From: Candidatus Aalborgicola lynettensis
Lineage (GTDB): Bacteria; Pseudomonadota; Gammaproteobacteria; Burkholderiales; Burkholderiaceae_C
Length of the DNA: 64,000 nt
Direction of reading: 5' to 3'
NCBI GenBank assembly: GCA_016719405.1
Contig: JADJZE010000018.1
Location: 248,001 to 312,000, forward strand
In this document: piece by piece, positions 17,957 through 27,001 of the stretch
How the letters are laid out: the number at the start of each line of letters is the position of its first letter
Numbering within the stretch: position 1 is the stretch's first letter
Program-made: the position numbers and the translations under genes
Notes under the pieces: generated by a model
Database searches by the model: none
What the model was told of the DNA's origin: nothing
Seen by the model: the letters and a program-made list of their open reading frames with translations, nothing else

Positions 17957-18322
17957 TCAGGAAAAAGACGAGCCACACCCGCAAGTGGAATTTGCATTCG
18001 GATTTTTAATCACGAATTGGGCTCCCTGCAAATCTTCCTTGTAATCAATTTCGGCGCCCACCAGGTACTGGTAGCTCATGGCGTCAATCAGTAAAGACAC
18101 GCCATTTTTGCTCATGATAGTGTCGTCTTCGTTGGTGATTTCATCAAACGTGAAACCATACTGGAACCCTGAACATCCACCACCTTGAACGAACACGCGC
18201 AGTTTAAGATCAGGATTCCCCTCTTCCGCAATGAGGTCTGCCACTTTGGCCGCCGCACTGTCGGTAAACAAAATGGGGGCAGGCATGTCGGTTGAAATGT
18301 TTTCGGCTACGGCAGTCATCAA
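17957..18322 (-). CDS. erpA: Iron-sulfur cluster insertion protein ErpA
   Basis: 121 residues with two consecutive ATG codons at the start. It is an A-type carrier that delivers Fe-S clusters to target proteins. The three cluster-binding cysteines are present: one in QGGGCSGFQYGF and two in the C-terminal TCGCGSSF. A conserved acidic loop (ITNEDDTIMSKNGVSLLIDA) lies between them. The acidic N-terminal extension before LFTDSAAAKV is usual for betaproteobacterial ErpA. It is the last gene of a minus-strand set with a bactofilin and a DUF6776-type membrane protein, 57 bases after the bactofilin stop. Confidence 0.95.
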   Translation of the reverse strand: MMTAVAENISTDMPAPILFTDSAAAKVADLIAEEGNPDLKLRVFVQGGGCSGFQYGFTFDEITNEDDTIMSKNGVSLLIDAMSYQYLVGAEIDYKEDLQGAQFVIKNPNANSTCGCGSSFS

Positions 18323-18379
18323 TTGCTCCGGTCAAATCGGGAATCTGCTAATAGTACAGCAATACGCTCAGGAATTCTG

Positions 18380-18775
18380 CTACGGGTTGTTTGCCGCCAG
18401 TTTCAGTAGGGGCTTTTCTTCCGCGTCAACCATGGGGCGCATTTGACCGGTAATCAAAGCCCCCTGGTGCATCTCCAACGCCGCGTAATGGACATCTCCC
18501 TGAATGCGGGCCTTGGGCTGGAGTTCCATCATCTTGCGGGCGCGCACAGGCCCATTGACACTGCCGTTGATGATGACATGATCCGCGCAAACTTCACCCA
18601 CGACCTGGGCAGATTCGGAGATCACCAAAATGCTGGCGGCATTTTCGTTGCCCCACACATTTCCCGTTATCTCTCCGTCAACGCGCAAGCCATCCGTGAA
18701 AGTGAGATTGCCAACAATCTGGCTGCCTTGGGCGATCAGGCTTTTGATGGGGGGCTGCTTTTTTTTGTTGAACAT
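18380..18775 (-). CDS. Bactofilin
   Basis: 131 residues, the usual size. Bactofilins polymerise into cytoskeletal filaments that organise cell shape and the placement of wall enzymes. The central part shows the right-handed beta-helix rhythm with short repeats: GSQIVGNLTFTDGLRVDGEI, SESAQVVGEVCADHVIINGS and GDVHYAALEMHQGALITG. The N-terminal KKKQPPIKSLIAQG is a typical flexible membrane-targeting tail. It lies 19 bases downstream of the DUF6776-type gene. An M23 peptidase gene, a frequent bactofilin partner, lies about 2 kb away on the other strand. Confidence 0.93.
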   Translation of the reverse strand: MFNKKKQPPIKSLIAQGSQIVGNLTFTDGLRVDGEITGNVWGNENAASILVISESAQVVGEVCADHVIINGSVNGPVRARKMMELQPKARIQGDVHYAALEMHQGALITGQMRPMVDAEEKPLLKLAANNP

Positions 18776-18794
18776 GAATCACCTATTCCAGATG

Positions 18795-19523
18795 CTACAA
18801 ACTGATGGATTGCGTTGCTTTCACAACAGTACCATCCATGACACTTACTGAGACAGTTCTTACAACTGTCTGGTCGGGTATATCCATCTCACCTTCCAAT
18901 CGCAGGTGTTGACGAATTTTGATTGCTACAGCCCCTTCCGGCAACGACGTCACCCACGGTTTCCCATTGATGGTGCCTGAAAAAGACACTTCAAAATGTC
19001 CGCGAAATTCCGGTGCATTTTTTCCCGCCTGCATTACCAAAGCCTGCCATTTCACTTTGGTGCCGCCCTTCATATCAACCTGCAGGCCGCGAATGGAAAT
19101 ACCATCGCGCCCCACCACAGGAATCAATTTTTCAAAAAATCCAAGATCCTCCCGCAACGCATGATTGTCCGCTTCAAGTTGCCTTACCTGCGCCATCAGC
19201 CGATCACGGGAGGATTTTTCAGCCGTCACCAGCATATCAGCGGTGTTGGCAACGGCCTGCGCCTGGTCCCGTTCGGTCTTCGCTGCAGAAAGTTCGGTTT
19301 GCACTGCTTCCAGATCCGAACGCAATCGCGCCAGTTCTTCCTTGGAGCCCTTTTCAAGCCCCGCGATGTTTCTGCCAAACTGAAAAGCCCACAAGGACAG
19401 GGCCGCGCAAAACCCCAAGACAACAGCACCCATTGCCCAGCGAAGAGGCCAAGCCAATGAACTGCGCACCGCCATGCGTGGCGCACTGATGGTCATACGG
19501 CGAAGAAGCAGGCGTAACCTCAT
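18795..19523 (-). CDS. DUF6776-type single-pass membrane protein with coiled coil
   Basis: 242 residues from the ATG at 19523 (MRLRLLLRRM). A longer frame reaches 19667 but its extra part shows no family features. One membrane helix (WAMGAVVLGFCAALSLWAFQF, about 28-48) is followed by a long coiled coil (about 55-125, ELARLRSDLEAVQTELSAAK) and a beta-rich C-terminal domain (GISIRGLQVDMKGGTKVKWQ). The family is common upstream of bactofilin genes in Burkholderiales, and I infer that it helps anchor or position the bactofilin. Its biochemical function is unknown. It is the first gene of the set with the bactofilin and erpA. Confidence 0.75.
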   Translation of the reverse strand: MRLRLLLRRMTISAPRMAVRSSLAWPLRWAMGAVVLGFCAALSLWAFQFGRNIAGLEKGSKEELARLRSDLEAVQTELSAAKTERDQAQAVANTADMLVTAEKSSRDRLMAQVRQLEADNHALREDLGFFEKLIPVVGRDGISIRGLQVDMKGGTKVKWQALVMQAGKNAPEFRGHFEVSFSGTINGKPWVTSLPEGAVAIKIRQHLRLEGEMDIPDQTVVRTVSVSVMDGTVVKATQSISL

Positions 19524-19713
19524 ATCTGCGCGCAGTCTATCAGCATAGACTGCCGTGGTCACTCCCTGACTTGGCATGCATCCGTTGCGCCCACTGGCGT
19601 CAGAATCGCCCCATAACCAAAAGTAATTGACAAGCCGACATTTGCGTGCGATTTCGCCATCCGACAACCCAACAGGCTAGGGTGAAACATCGGAAATTGG
19701 AGGTGCCAAAAAC

Positions 19714-19742
19714 AAAAGGCCCGCACAGCGTGCGGGCCTTTT
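19714..19742 (-). terminator. Rho-independent terminator after the tRNA cluster
   Basis: A perfect 13-bp stem (aaaaggcccgcac / gtgcgggcctttt) with a 3-base loop. On the minus strand it is followed by a T-rich stretch (ttttgttttt). It lies 8 bases past tRNA-Asp and should end the tRNA transcript. Confidence 0.9.
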
Positions 19743-19749
19743 GCAGTAT

Positions 19750-19826
19750 TGGCGGAGTGGACGGGACTCGAACCCGCGACCCCCGGCGTGACAGGCCGGT
19801 ATTCTAACCAACTGAACTACCACTCC
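19750..19826 (-). tRNA. tRNA-Asp (GTC)
   Basis: 77 bases including an encoded CCA. The acceptor stem GGAGTGG pairs with CCACTCC, the anticodon loop is CTGTCAC between CCGGC/GCCGG, and the T-loop is GGTTCGAGTC. It is last in a three-tRNA minus-strand cluster. Confidence 0.95.
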
Positions 19827-19920
19827 TGGTAGTGGTAACGTTTACTCTTGCGAGTCAAGTCGCTTGCCCTTGCGGGTTTGCTGCTACCGACTTGTGCCGT
19901 TTTGCACTGCTGCAAAAACC

Positions 19921-19996
19921 TGGCGACCCCACGGGGATTCGAACCCCGGTACTCACCGTGAAAGGGTGATGTCCTAGGCCTCTAGACGATGGGGTC
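19921..19996 (-). tRNA. tRNA-Glu (TTC)
   Basis: 76 bases including CCA. The acceptor stem GACCCCA pairs with TGGGGTC, the anticodon TTC lies in loop CTTTCAC, and the T-loop is GGTTCGAATC. It lies immediately downstream of gltX, which charges this tRNA, with only tRNA-Ala between. Confidence 0.95.
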
Positions 19997-20027
19997 AAAA
20001 CCTTGGACGAATCCATTCTCGAAAATT

Positions 20028-20103
<76 letters not shown>

Positions 20104-20165
20104 AAACCGCAGAACACCGTATTTAGCATTCTCAATTCCCGAGCCTCAAATTATAGCGTACAAAT

Positions 20166-21569
20166 TTACACATTTGCCAAACGCGCCAACACTTTTTCTT
20201 TTCCACACAATTCCAGCACCGCATCCAAGGACGGCGTTTGTGCGGTCCCCAGCACCAATACACGCACTGGCATGGCCAATTGCGGCATCTTCAGGCCGGT
20301 CGCCGTCAACACCTCTTTAATGGCAACCGCAATCGCCGCTTTTTCCCATGCGCAGGTCGACAACTTCTCGATCAACAAGGTCAGTGCGGGACGTACCGCA
20401 TCGGTGACATGCTGGGCCTTTTCAGCCGCGTCGGGCGTCACCTCGCCGTAGAACTTGGCAATCCAGCTTGCCAATGCCACCGTGGTGTCGCAGCGGTCTT
20501 TAAACAGTGCGCACAATTTGACCAGGTGCTCCGTGCCGGAATCCACATCCACCGCTATATTTTGCTTTGCCAACTGAGTCGCAACCAAGCCTGCCAGCCG
20601 TGTGTTGTCAGCTTGCTTGATGTATTGCGCATTGACCCACAGCAGCTTGACCGGGTCCCACTGGGCGGGGCTCTTGTTCAGATGCGTGCCGTCGAACCAC
20701 GCCACCAATTGCTCGCGGTTGAACAACTCTTCATCACCATGACTCCAACCCAGGCGGGCCAGGTAGTTGAGCATGGCCTCGGGCAAATAGCCGTCTTCCT
20801 CGTAGGCCGTCACACTCACCGCACCCCGGCGCTTCGACAACTTCTGGCCATCGTCACCCAGAATGATGGGGCAATGTCCAAACTGCGGCAATGGAGCGCC
20901 AAGGGCGTTGAAAATGTTGATCTGCCACGGCGTGTTGTTGATGTGTTCGTCACCACGAAACACGTGGCTGATTTGCATATCCCAGTCATCCACCACCACG
21001 GCAAAGTTGTAGGTGGGGATGCCATCGGTGCGCACGATGATCAGGTCGTCAATCTCGCGGTTGTTGATGGTGATGGGGCCTTTGACCAGATCGTCCCAGC
21101 TCACGTCGCCATCGGGCGGATTGCAAAAGCGCACCACCGGCTTCACGCCTTCGGGTACGGGCGGCAAAGTCTTGCCCGGCGCGGGACGCCAGCGGCCGTC
21201 GTACAGCGCTTTCTCACCACGCGCCTTCTTGGCTTCGCGCACAGCGTCGAGTTCTTCGGGGGTGCTGTAGCAGTAGTAGGCCTTGCCATCGGCAATCAGC
21301 TGGTCCACTACCGCCTTGTAACGGTCCAGGCGCTGCATCTGGTAGATGGGGCCTTCGTTGTATTCCAGCCCCAGCCAGCGCATGGAGGCCAAAATCTGGT
21401 CCACCGAATCCTGGGTGGAGCGGGCCACATCGGTGTCTTCAATGCGGAGAACAAATTCACCGCCAAAATGGCGCGCATAGGCCCACGAATACAAGGCCGT
21501 GCGGGCAGTGCCCAGGTGCAGAAATCCGGTGGGTGACGGGGCGATACGGGTGCGTATTTTTTGGGTCAT
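20166..21569 (-). CDS. gltX: Glutamyl-tRNA synthetase
   Basis: 467 residues, normal length. It charges tRNA-Glu with glutamate. Class I motifs: the HIGH equivalent in APSPTGFLHLGTARTA and the KMSKS equivalent in GQKLSKRRGAVSV. The intervening FRGDEHINNTPWQ and IEDTDVARST blocks are typical of GluRS. The start ATG shares its A with the metZ stop (TAATG), so translation is likely coupled to metZ. tRNA-Glu follows shortly downstream. It should be discriminating GluRS if GlnRS exists elsewhere; this cannot be judged here. Confidence 0.97.
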   Translation of the reverse strand: MTQKIRTRIAPSPTGFLHLGTARTALYSWAYARHFGGEFVLRIEDTDVARSTQDSVDQILASMRWLGLEYNEGPIYQMQRLDRYKAVVDQLIADGKAYYCYSTPEELDAVREAKKARGEKALYDGRWRPAPGKTLPPVPEGVKPVVRFCNPPDGDVSWDDLVKGPITINNREIDDLIIVRTDGIPTYNFAVVVDDWDMQISHVFRGDEHINNTPWQINIFNALGAPLPQFGHCPIILGDDGQKLSKRRGAVSVTAYEEDGYLPEAMLNYLARLGWSHGDEELFNREQLVAWFDGTHLNKSPAQWDPVKLLWVNAQYIKQADNTRLAGLVATQLAKQNIAVDVDSGTEHLVKLCALFKDRCDTTVALASWIAKFYGEVTPDAAEKAQHVTDAVRPALTLLIEKLSTCAWEKAAIAVAIKEVLTATGLKMPQLAMPVRVLVLGTAQTPSLDAVLELCGKEKVLARLANV

Positions 21570-22792
21570 TACAAAGTATCCAGGCCCCTGGCCAGGTCAG
21601 CCTTCAAATCTTCAATGTGCTCCAGGCCTGCTGCGACGCGCACCAAGCCCTGGTGGATGCCTGCAGCCTGGCGCTGGTCTTCGGTCAAGCGCCCGTGCGA
21701 GGTGCTGGCGGGGTGGCTGATGGTGGTTTTTGTGTCGCCCAGATTGGTAGTGATAGAGCAGACCTGCACAGCATCAATGGCTGCAAAGGCGTTGCGGCGC
21801 AAGGCATCCGGTGTATTACCAAAAACCTCAAACGCCAACACCGCCGCCCCGACACCGTTGCCGCTGGCCGACTGCTGGCGCATGGCCAGCGCGTGCTGCG
21901 GGTGGCTGGGCAGCCCGGGGTAGTACACCCGTTTGACTTTGGGATGGCCTTCCAGCCACGTTGCCAGGGCCAGTGCCCGTTCGCTTTGAGCCTGCATGCG
22001 AATGCCCAGGGTTTCCATACCCTTGAGCACCACCCAGGCGTTGAAAGGCGACAGCACCATGCCGGCCGTGCGCGTAATGGGCAAAAACACTTCATTCACG
22101 TAACGCTGACTGCAACAAATGGCACCGGCCAGCACCCGCCCCTGCCCATCCAGATATTTGGTGCCAGAGTGAATGATGAAGTCGGCACCAAAACGCAGAG
22201 GCTGTTGCAAGGCGGGGCTGCAAAAGCAGTTGTCCACGGCCAGCAGGGCGCCGGCGTTGTGCGCCAGGTCCGCCAGCGCCTGGATGTCGCAAATATCCGT
22301 CAGGGGGTTGGTGGGTGTTTCAGCAAACAGCAGTTTGGTGTTGGGCCGAATGGCTGCCGCCCATTGCGCCACGTCCGTCTGCGAAACATAGGTGGTGCTG
22401 ATGCCCCACTTGGAAAACTCACCCGAGAACAAGCGAATGGTGGAGCCAAAAACCGATTGGGAGCACACGATGTGGTCGCCCTGTTTAAGCAGGCCCATGC
22501 CCAGCAACAGAATGGCCGACATGCCGGAGGACGTGGCAATGGCCGCCTCGGTGCCTTCCAGTGCCGCCAAGCGCATTTCCATGCTGCTGACGGTCGGGTT
22601 ACCGACGCGGGTATAGGTGTAGCCTTCTTCTTCAAGTGCGAAACGGCGTGCAGCCGATGCTGCGTCCGGCTGCACAAAGCTGCTGGTCAAATACAAGGCT
22701 TCGGAGTTTTCACCGTACTGGCTTTTTTCAATCGCAGCGCGCACCGCCAGCGTATCCAGGTGCAGGTTATCGGGCAGTTTTTTGGGGGTCAT
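21569..22792 (-). CDS. metZ: O-succinylhomoserine sulfhydrylase
   Basis: 407 residues from the ATG at 22792; a TTG at 22810 is less likely. It is a PLP enzyme of the Cys/Met metabolism family that makes homocysteine from O-succinylhomoserine and sulfide. The PLP lysine is in FIIHSGTKYLDGQGRVLAG. SSGMSAILLLGMGLLKQGDH, FAETPTNPLTDICDI and CSITTNLGDTKTTISHPAST are family blocks. It sits in the Burkholderiales order purF-metZ-gltX. Assignment over cystathionine gamma-synthase rests on the position after purF/cvpA and on overall similarity as I recall it. O-acetylhomoserine as the substrate remains possible. Confidence 0.9.
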   Translation of the reverse strand: MTPKKLPDNLHLDTLAVRAAIEKSQYGENSEALYLTSSFVQPDAASAARRFALEEEGYTYTRVGNPTVSSMEMRLAALEGTEAAIATSSGMSAILLLGMGLLKQGDHIVCSQSVFGSTIRLFSGEFSKWGISTTYVSQTDVAQWAAAIRPNTKLLFAETPTNPLTDICDIQALADLAHNAGALLAVDNCFCSPALQQPLRFGADFIIHSGTKYLDGQGRVLAGAICCSQRYVNEVFLPITRTAGMVLSPFNAWVVLKGMETLGIRMQAQSERALALATWLEGHPKVKRVYYPGLPSHPQHALAMRQQSASGNGVGAAVLAFEVFGNTPDALRRNAFAAIDAVQVCSITTNLGDTKTTISHPASTSHGRLTEDQRQAAGIHQGLVRVAAGLEHIEDLKADLARGLDTL

Positions 22793-22818
22793 AACACGGT
22801 CACAACACAAGCGGCTCT

Positions 22819-24318
22819 TCAGGCCTCGGAATTGGGCAATGCCAGGCGGGACGTATCGTCCTGGTTTTCGTCACCACTGCGGCGTTTTTCGTTCAAACGC
22901 ACGATGTCGCCCGAAGTAATGTCACCGGTGACATACACCCCGTCAAAACACGAAGCGTCGAAACTCTTGATCCGGGCGTTGAGTGCACCGACCGCTTTTT
23001 TCATGCCATCCACATCCTGGTAAATCAGGGCATCGCAGCCAATGATCTGGCGGATTTCTTCTACCGTACGGTCATGCGCCACCAACTCGCTACTGGTGGG
23101 CATATCGATACCGTACACATTGGGATAACGCACCGGTGGTGCGGCGCTGGCCATGTAAACCTTGCGCGCACCGGCGTCGCGCGCCATTTGCACGATCTCT
23201 TTGGAGGTGGTGCCCCGCACAATGGAGTCGTCCACCAGCAGCACGTTGCGGCCTTTGAATTCACTGGCAATCACGTTGAGTTTTTGGCGCACCGATTTTT
23301 TGCGCACCGACTGCCCCGGCATGATGAAGGTACGCCCCACGTAACGGTTTTTCACAAACCCTTCGCGGTAGGGCAGCCCCAACAATTGCGCCAGTTGCGC
23401 CGCACTCGGACGGCTGGATTCGGGGATGGGGATGACCACATCGATCTCGTTCGGTGGCACAGTGGAAATAACGCGTTTGGCCAGAGACTCGCCCAAATTC
23501 AAACGGGCCTGGTAGACCGAAATATCGTCCATCACCGAGTCGGGCCGGGCCAGGTACACATATTCAAAAATACACGGACTCAGTTGCGGATTGTCGAAAC
23601 ATTGCTGGGCCTGCACTTTGCCATCCAGCGTGATGAACACCGCCTCGCCGGGCTCCACATTGCGCTCGAACTGGTAACCAATGCCTTCCAGCGCCACCGA
23701 TTCGCTGGCCACCACGGTACTGCCATCCAGGCTACCCAGGCACAGGGGTCGAATACCAAACGGGTCGCGAAACGCCAGCACGCCGTGCCCGGCAATCAGG
23801 GCGATCACCGCGTACGAACCCTTGACGCGCCGATGCACATTGCGCACCGCCGTGAACAGCTCCTGCGGTTTGAGCGACACGCCCCGCGTGGCTATTTCAA
23901 TTTCATGCGCCAACACGTTGAGCAAGACTTCAGAATCACTGTCGGTGTTGATGTGGCGGTGGTCGGCACTGAACAACTCCGCCTTGAGTGCGTGTGCATT
24001 GGTCAGATTGCCGTTGTGCACCAGCACAATGCCAAAAGGCGCGTTCACATAAAAAGGCTGCGCCTCTTCTTCGCTAAAAGCATTGCCTGCCGTGGGGTAG
24101 CGCACCTGCCCCAGGCCGCAATTGCCGGGCAGGGAGCGCATGTTGCGGGTGCGAAACACGTCGCGCACCATGCCCTTGGCCTTGTGCATGAAGAACTTGC
24201 GCTCTTGTTGCGTCACGATGCCAGCGGCATCCTGCCCGCGATGCTGCAGCAGCAGCAAGGCGTCATAAATCAGCTGATTAACCGGCGCATTGCTGACCAC
24301 ACCTACTATTCCGCACAT
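22819..24318 (-). CDS. purF: Amidophosphoribosyltransferase
   Basis: 499 residues from the ATG at 24318, fixed by the catalytic N-terminal Cys (MCGIVGVVS) that becomes residue 1 after Met removal. It makes phosphoribosylamine from PRPP and glutamine, the first step of purine synthesis. The Ntn glutaminase domain comes first (LLLQHRGQDAAGIV, FGIVLVHNGNLTN), then the phosphoribosyltransferase domain with the PRPP loop VLLVDDSIVRGTTSKEIV. No propeptide is present, as in E. coli PurF. It follows cvpA (28 bases), as in the cvpA-purF operon of many proteobacteria. Confidence 0.97.
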   Translation of the reverse strand: MCGIVGVVSNAPVNQLIYDALLLLQHRGQDAAGIVTQQERKFFMHKAKGMVRDVFRTRNMRSLPGNCGLGQVRYPTAGNAFSEEEAQPFYVNAPFGIVLVHNGNLTNAHALKAELFSADHRHINTDSDSEVLLNVLAHEIEIATRGVSLKPQELFTAVRNVHRRVKGSYAVIALIAGHGVLAFRDPFGIRPLCLGSLDGSTVVASESVALEGIGYQFERNVEPGEAVFITLDGKVQAQQCFDNPQLSPCIFEYVYLARPDSVMDDISVYQARLNLGESLAKRVISTVPPNEIDVVIPIPESSRPSAAQLAQLLGLPYREGFVKNRYVGRTFIMPGQSVRKKSVRQKLNVIASEFKGRNVLLVDDSIVRGTTSKEIVQMARDAGARKVYMASAAPPVRYPNVYGIDMPTSSELVAHDRTVEEIRQIIGCDALIYQDVDGMKKAVGALNARIKSFDASCFDGVYVTGDITSGDIVRLNEKRRSGDENQDDTSRLALPNSEA

Positions 24319-24346
24319 AAAGTTCCACCCATAGAGTTCTACCCAT

Positions 24347-24832
24347 TCACGGTAGGTATTTACCAAAATCCTGCGGCAACACCGGCTTGAGCGTGTGCAG
24401 CAGCACAGTTGCGCCCTGTGGCCCAACCGCGCCTTGCCACCACGGCGCACTGCGCAGGGGTGTCATACCCACCACCACCGCCACGACCAATAACACAACC
24501 ACACCACGCACCACGCCAAACGTGGCCCCCAGCAACCGATCGACCGGGCGCAAGCCAACTGCCGTGATCCACTTTTTAACCAGAAAAGCCACCAGGCCAC
24601 CCACAAAGACCGCGGCAACAAACACCAGCACAAACCCGGCGGCGTAGCGAACCACCTCGCTTGCGGTGTCCAGGGGCAGCCACTGCGCTGCGTCGGGTGC
24701 CAACCACTGCGCCAACACAAACGCCACCACCCAACTCACCAGCGAGAGCACCTCAAACACCAAACCACGCCATGCGCCCACCACCATGGACAAGAGCAAT
24801 ACCGCTGTAAAAATCCAGTCCGTTGCCAGCAT
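24347..24832 (-). CDS. cvpA: CvpA family membrane protein
   Basis: 161 residues from the ATG at 24832. It has four predicted membrane helices (for example WIFTAVLLLSMVVGAWRGLV, VVRYAAGFVLVFVAAVFVGG, VVRGVVVLLVVAVVVGMTPL), with the CvpA mark DRLLGATFGVVRG between helices 3 and 4. In E. coli CvpA is needed for colicin V production and its gene lies just upstream of purF. The arrangement is the same here. The biochemical role is unsettled in the family. Confidence 0.93.
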   Translation of the reverse strand: MLATDWIFTAVLLLSMVVGAWRGLVFEVLSLVSWVVAFVLAQWLAPDAAQWLPLDTASEVVRYAAGFVLVFVAAVFVGGLVAFLVKKWITAVGLRPVDRLLGATFGVVRGVVVLLVVAVVVGMTPLRSAPWWQGAVGPQGATVLLHTLKPVLPQDFGKYLP

Positions 24833-24846
24833 CGGGCGTCGCAGCC

Positions 24847-25626
24847 TCACAGTTCCAGAATACCCACCGGCAGATCCAGTTTTTTGATTTTTTCGCCCAC
24901 TTTTTCAGCTTCCTGCTTACTGGTAAAAGGGCCTACGCGCACCCGGGTACGGCGACCGTCTTTCGACTCGATGACCTGGGCATAGGTTTTGAACCCGGCG
25001 CGCTCCAGCTTCAGACGGGCTTCGTGGGCTTTTGTGCCGTCAGAAAATGCCCCGATCTGCACCACAAAACGGCCCTCGGAAGTGGTGGCCGGTTTTTTAT
25101 CCGCGTCCTTGGCCGACGCAGCGGTAGTCGGCCTGACGGCGTCTGCAGCCAGCCCCTTGTCTGCCGCTTTTTCACCCGATTTGTCCAGCGGTTTGGTGTC
25201 GGACTTGGGTTGCGGCCTGGATGCGGGCTTGGTCGCGTATTCGGTAATCATTCCATCCGGCGGCACACCACCCGCCGCCGCACGTGACGCCGAAACGGAC
25301 GATCCGGGCACCACGCCCGGCGCTAGCCGGACTTCGGCAGACGCAGCCGAGTGGGCCACAGCACCGCCAGAAGCAGCAGATAGCGGTGGACGCAGCGGCT
25401 TGACCTTGTTTTTGTCGGGAATCTCGATCGAAATATCCACCGCAATCGGGCGTGGCTGGCTGTCAAACAGCAGCGGAAAACAGATGACACCCAGCAACAC
25501 CAATACCGCTGCACCAATCAAGCGGTGGCGGGCCCGCCGACGCATGACTTCCAGACTCACGGGGGCCGACACAGACGGGGCTGCCGCGCGATCGTCGCCA
25601 CCTTGACGGAATTTAAAGAAGGCCAT
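24847..25626 (-). CDS. SPOR-domain membrane protein (DedD-like)
   Basis: 259 residues. A cytoplasmic N-terminus with a basic MRRRARHR block precedes one membrane helix (LIGAAVLVLLGVICFPLLF, about 36-54). A long Ala/Pro/Lys-rich periplasmic linker follows, then a C-terminal SPOR domain (FVVQIGAFSDGTKAHEARLK, YAQVIESKDGRRTRVRVGPF). SPOR domains bind denuded septal glycan, so the protein should gather at the division site. The layout and the folC-dedD-cvpA-purF order match E. coli DedD. It starts 12 bases after the folC stop and ends 14 bases before cvpA. Confidence 0.9.
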   Translation of the reverse strand: MAFFKFRQGGDDRAAAPSVSAPVSLEVMRRRARHRLIGAAVLVLLGVICFPLLFDSQPRPIAVDISIEIPDKNKVKPLRPPLSAASGGAVAHSAASAEVRLAPGVVPGSSVSASRAAAGGVPPDGMITEYATKPASRPQPKSDTKPLDKSGEKAADKGLAADAVRPTTAASAKDADKKPATTSEGRFVVQIGAFSDGTKAHEARLKLERAGFKTYAQVIESKDGRRTRVRVGPFTSKQEAEKVGEKIKKLDLPVGILEL

Positions 25627-25638
25627 GAATGGGGAGAC

Positions 25639-26940
25639 TCAAGAATTCAGATGTTTGGCAGACAACCGTGGTACGCCGTGCTGGAGTACACCACCGACGG
25701 TGTAGAACGATCCAAAGACCACGATTCTATCAGTGGGGTCTGCTTGGGCGATGGCCGCCTGCAGCGCCTGCATCGGGTCGGCGTACGCCTGGGCGGTGGC
25801 GTCTTTGCGGGTATTTTGGGCCTGCCACTGGGCTTGCAGGGCCTTGCCCGTGGCGGCGCGGGGCGTGGGCAGATCGGTGAAGTACCAACGATCCATCAAG
25901 GGCCCCACCTTGGCCACCATGGGCGCCAGGTCTTTGTCGGCCATAGCACCAAAAATGGCATGGGTGGTGGGAAAGTAGCCCATAGCATCCAGATTGGCCG
26001 CCAGCGCCGCCACCGAATGCGGGTTGTGGGCCACGTCCAGCACCAGCGTGGGCTGGCCCGGAATGATCTGAAAACGCCCCGGCAATTCCACAAACGCAAA
26101 GCCGTTGCGCACGGCCTGTGCGTTCACGGGTATGCGCTCCCGCAACGCACTCAGCGCCGCCAGCACACCGGCCGCATTGACCAGTTGGTTGGCACCGCGC
26201 AGCGCCGGATAGGCCAAACCGCTGTACCGGCGGCCCCGACCGGCCCAGCCCCATTGCTGCTTGTCGCCAGAAAAATTGAAGTCCTGCCCAAAACGCCACA
26301 GGTCAGCGCCCACTTCCAGCGCATGGTCCAACACACTTTGCGGCGGCACGGGGTCACTCACAATCACCGGGCGGCCGGTGCGCATGATGCCGGCCTTCTC
26401 GCGGCCAATGCTTTCGCGGTCCGGGCCCAGAAACTCCATGTGGTCCAAGTCAATGCTGGTGATGATGGCGCAGTTGGGGTCGATGATGTTGGTGGCATCC
26501 AGCCGCCCACCCAGCCCCACTTCCAAAATCACCACATCCAGCCCGCTGCGGGCCATCACGTCCAGAATCGCCAGCGTGGAAAACTCAAAATAGGTGAGCG
26601 AAACCTCATCGCCGTTTTGGCACCTTGCGCGCTCCACTGCTGCGAAGCCAGCTACCAAATGTGTAGCATCCACCGCCGCACCCAGAAGCCGCAGGCGCTC
26701 TTCAAAGTGCACCAGATGGGGCGAGGTGTACACACCCGTGCGGTAGCCCGCCTGCCCCAAAATGGCCTCAAGCATGGCGCAGGTGGAGCCTTTGCCATTG
26801 GTGCCGGCCACGGTGATCACCGGGCAGTCGAACCGAATTTGCATGCGCTGGGCCACGGTGCGCACACGCTCCAGGCCCATGTCGATGGTGGTGGGATGCA
26901 GGCGCTCGCAGTGCGCCAGCCAGTCAGATAAGGTATTCAT
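25639..26940 (-). CDS. folC: Dihydrofolate synthase / folylpolyglutamate synthase
   Basis: 433 residues. It adds glutamate to dihydropteroate and to folates. Mur-ligase family features: the P-loop ITVAGTNGKGSTCAM, SPHLVHFEERLRL, LTYFEFSTLAIL, VGLGGRLDATNI, DLDHMEFLG and the C-terminal-domain start LDVAHNPHSVAALA. An unusual point lies near residues 91-109 (DATHLVAGFAAVERARCQNG): the DNA there is recognisably one of the dispersed repeats (copy D), in frame, although the segment still resembles the normal FolC helix. It is the first gene of the folC-dedD-cvpA-purF set. Confidence 0.96.
   Translation of the reverse strand: MNTLSDWLAHCERLHPTTIDMGLERVRTVAQRMQIRFDCPVITVAGTNGKGSTCAMLEAILGQAGYRTGVYTSPHLVHFEERLRLLGAAVDATHLVAGFAAVERARCQNGDEVSLTYFEFSTLAILDVMARSGLDVVILEVGLGGRLDATNIIDPNCAIITSIDLDHMEFLGPDRESIGREKAGIMRTGRPVIVSDPVPPQSVLDHALEVGADLWRFGQDFNFSGDKQQWGWAGRGRRYSGLAYPALRGANQLVNAAGVLAALSALRERIPVNAQAVRNGFAFVELPGRFQIIPGQPTLVLDVAHNPHSVAALAANLDAMGYFPTTHAIFGAMADKDLAPMVAKVGPLMDRWYFTDLPTPRAATGKALQAQWQAQNTRKDATAQAYADPMQALQAAIAQADPTDRIVVFGSFYTVGGVLQHGVPRLSAKHLNS
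26614..26668 (+). repeat. Dispersed ~55-bp repeat, copy D, inside folC
   Basis: gttttggcacc, ttgcgcgctccactgctgcg, then aagccagctaccaaatgtgtagca follows the family pattern (most diverged copy). It is entirely coding and keeps the folC frame. Confidence 0.5.
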
Positions 26941-27001
26941 ACAGGGCGCAATTGTCGCCCAGCGCCCGAAAGGCGGGTCTGGCGCCCGAATTTTTCAGCA
27001 T

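Noticed and set aside
23074..24390. A 438-codon plus-strand frame opposite purF
   Set aside because: It is the mirror of a strongly conserved gene, rich in His/Gly/Arg, with no motif of any family.
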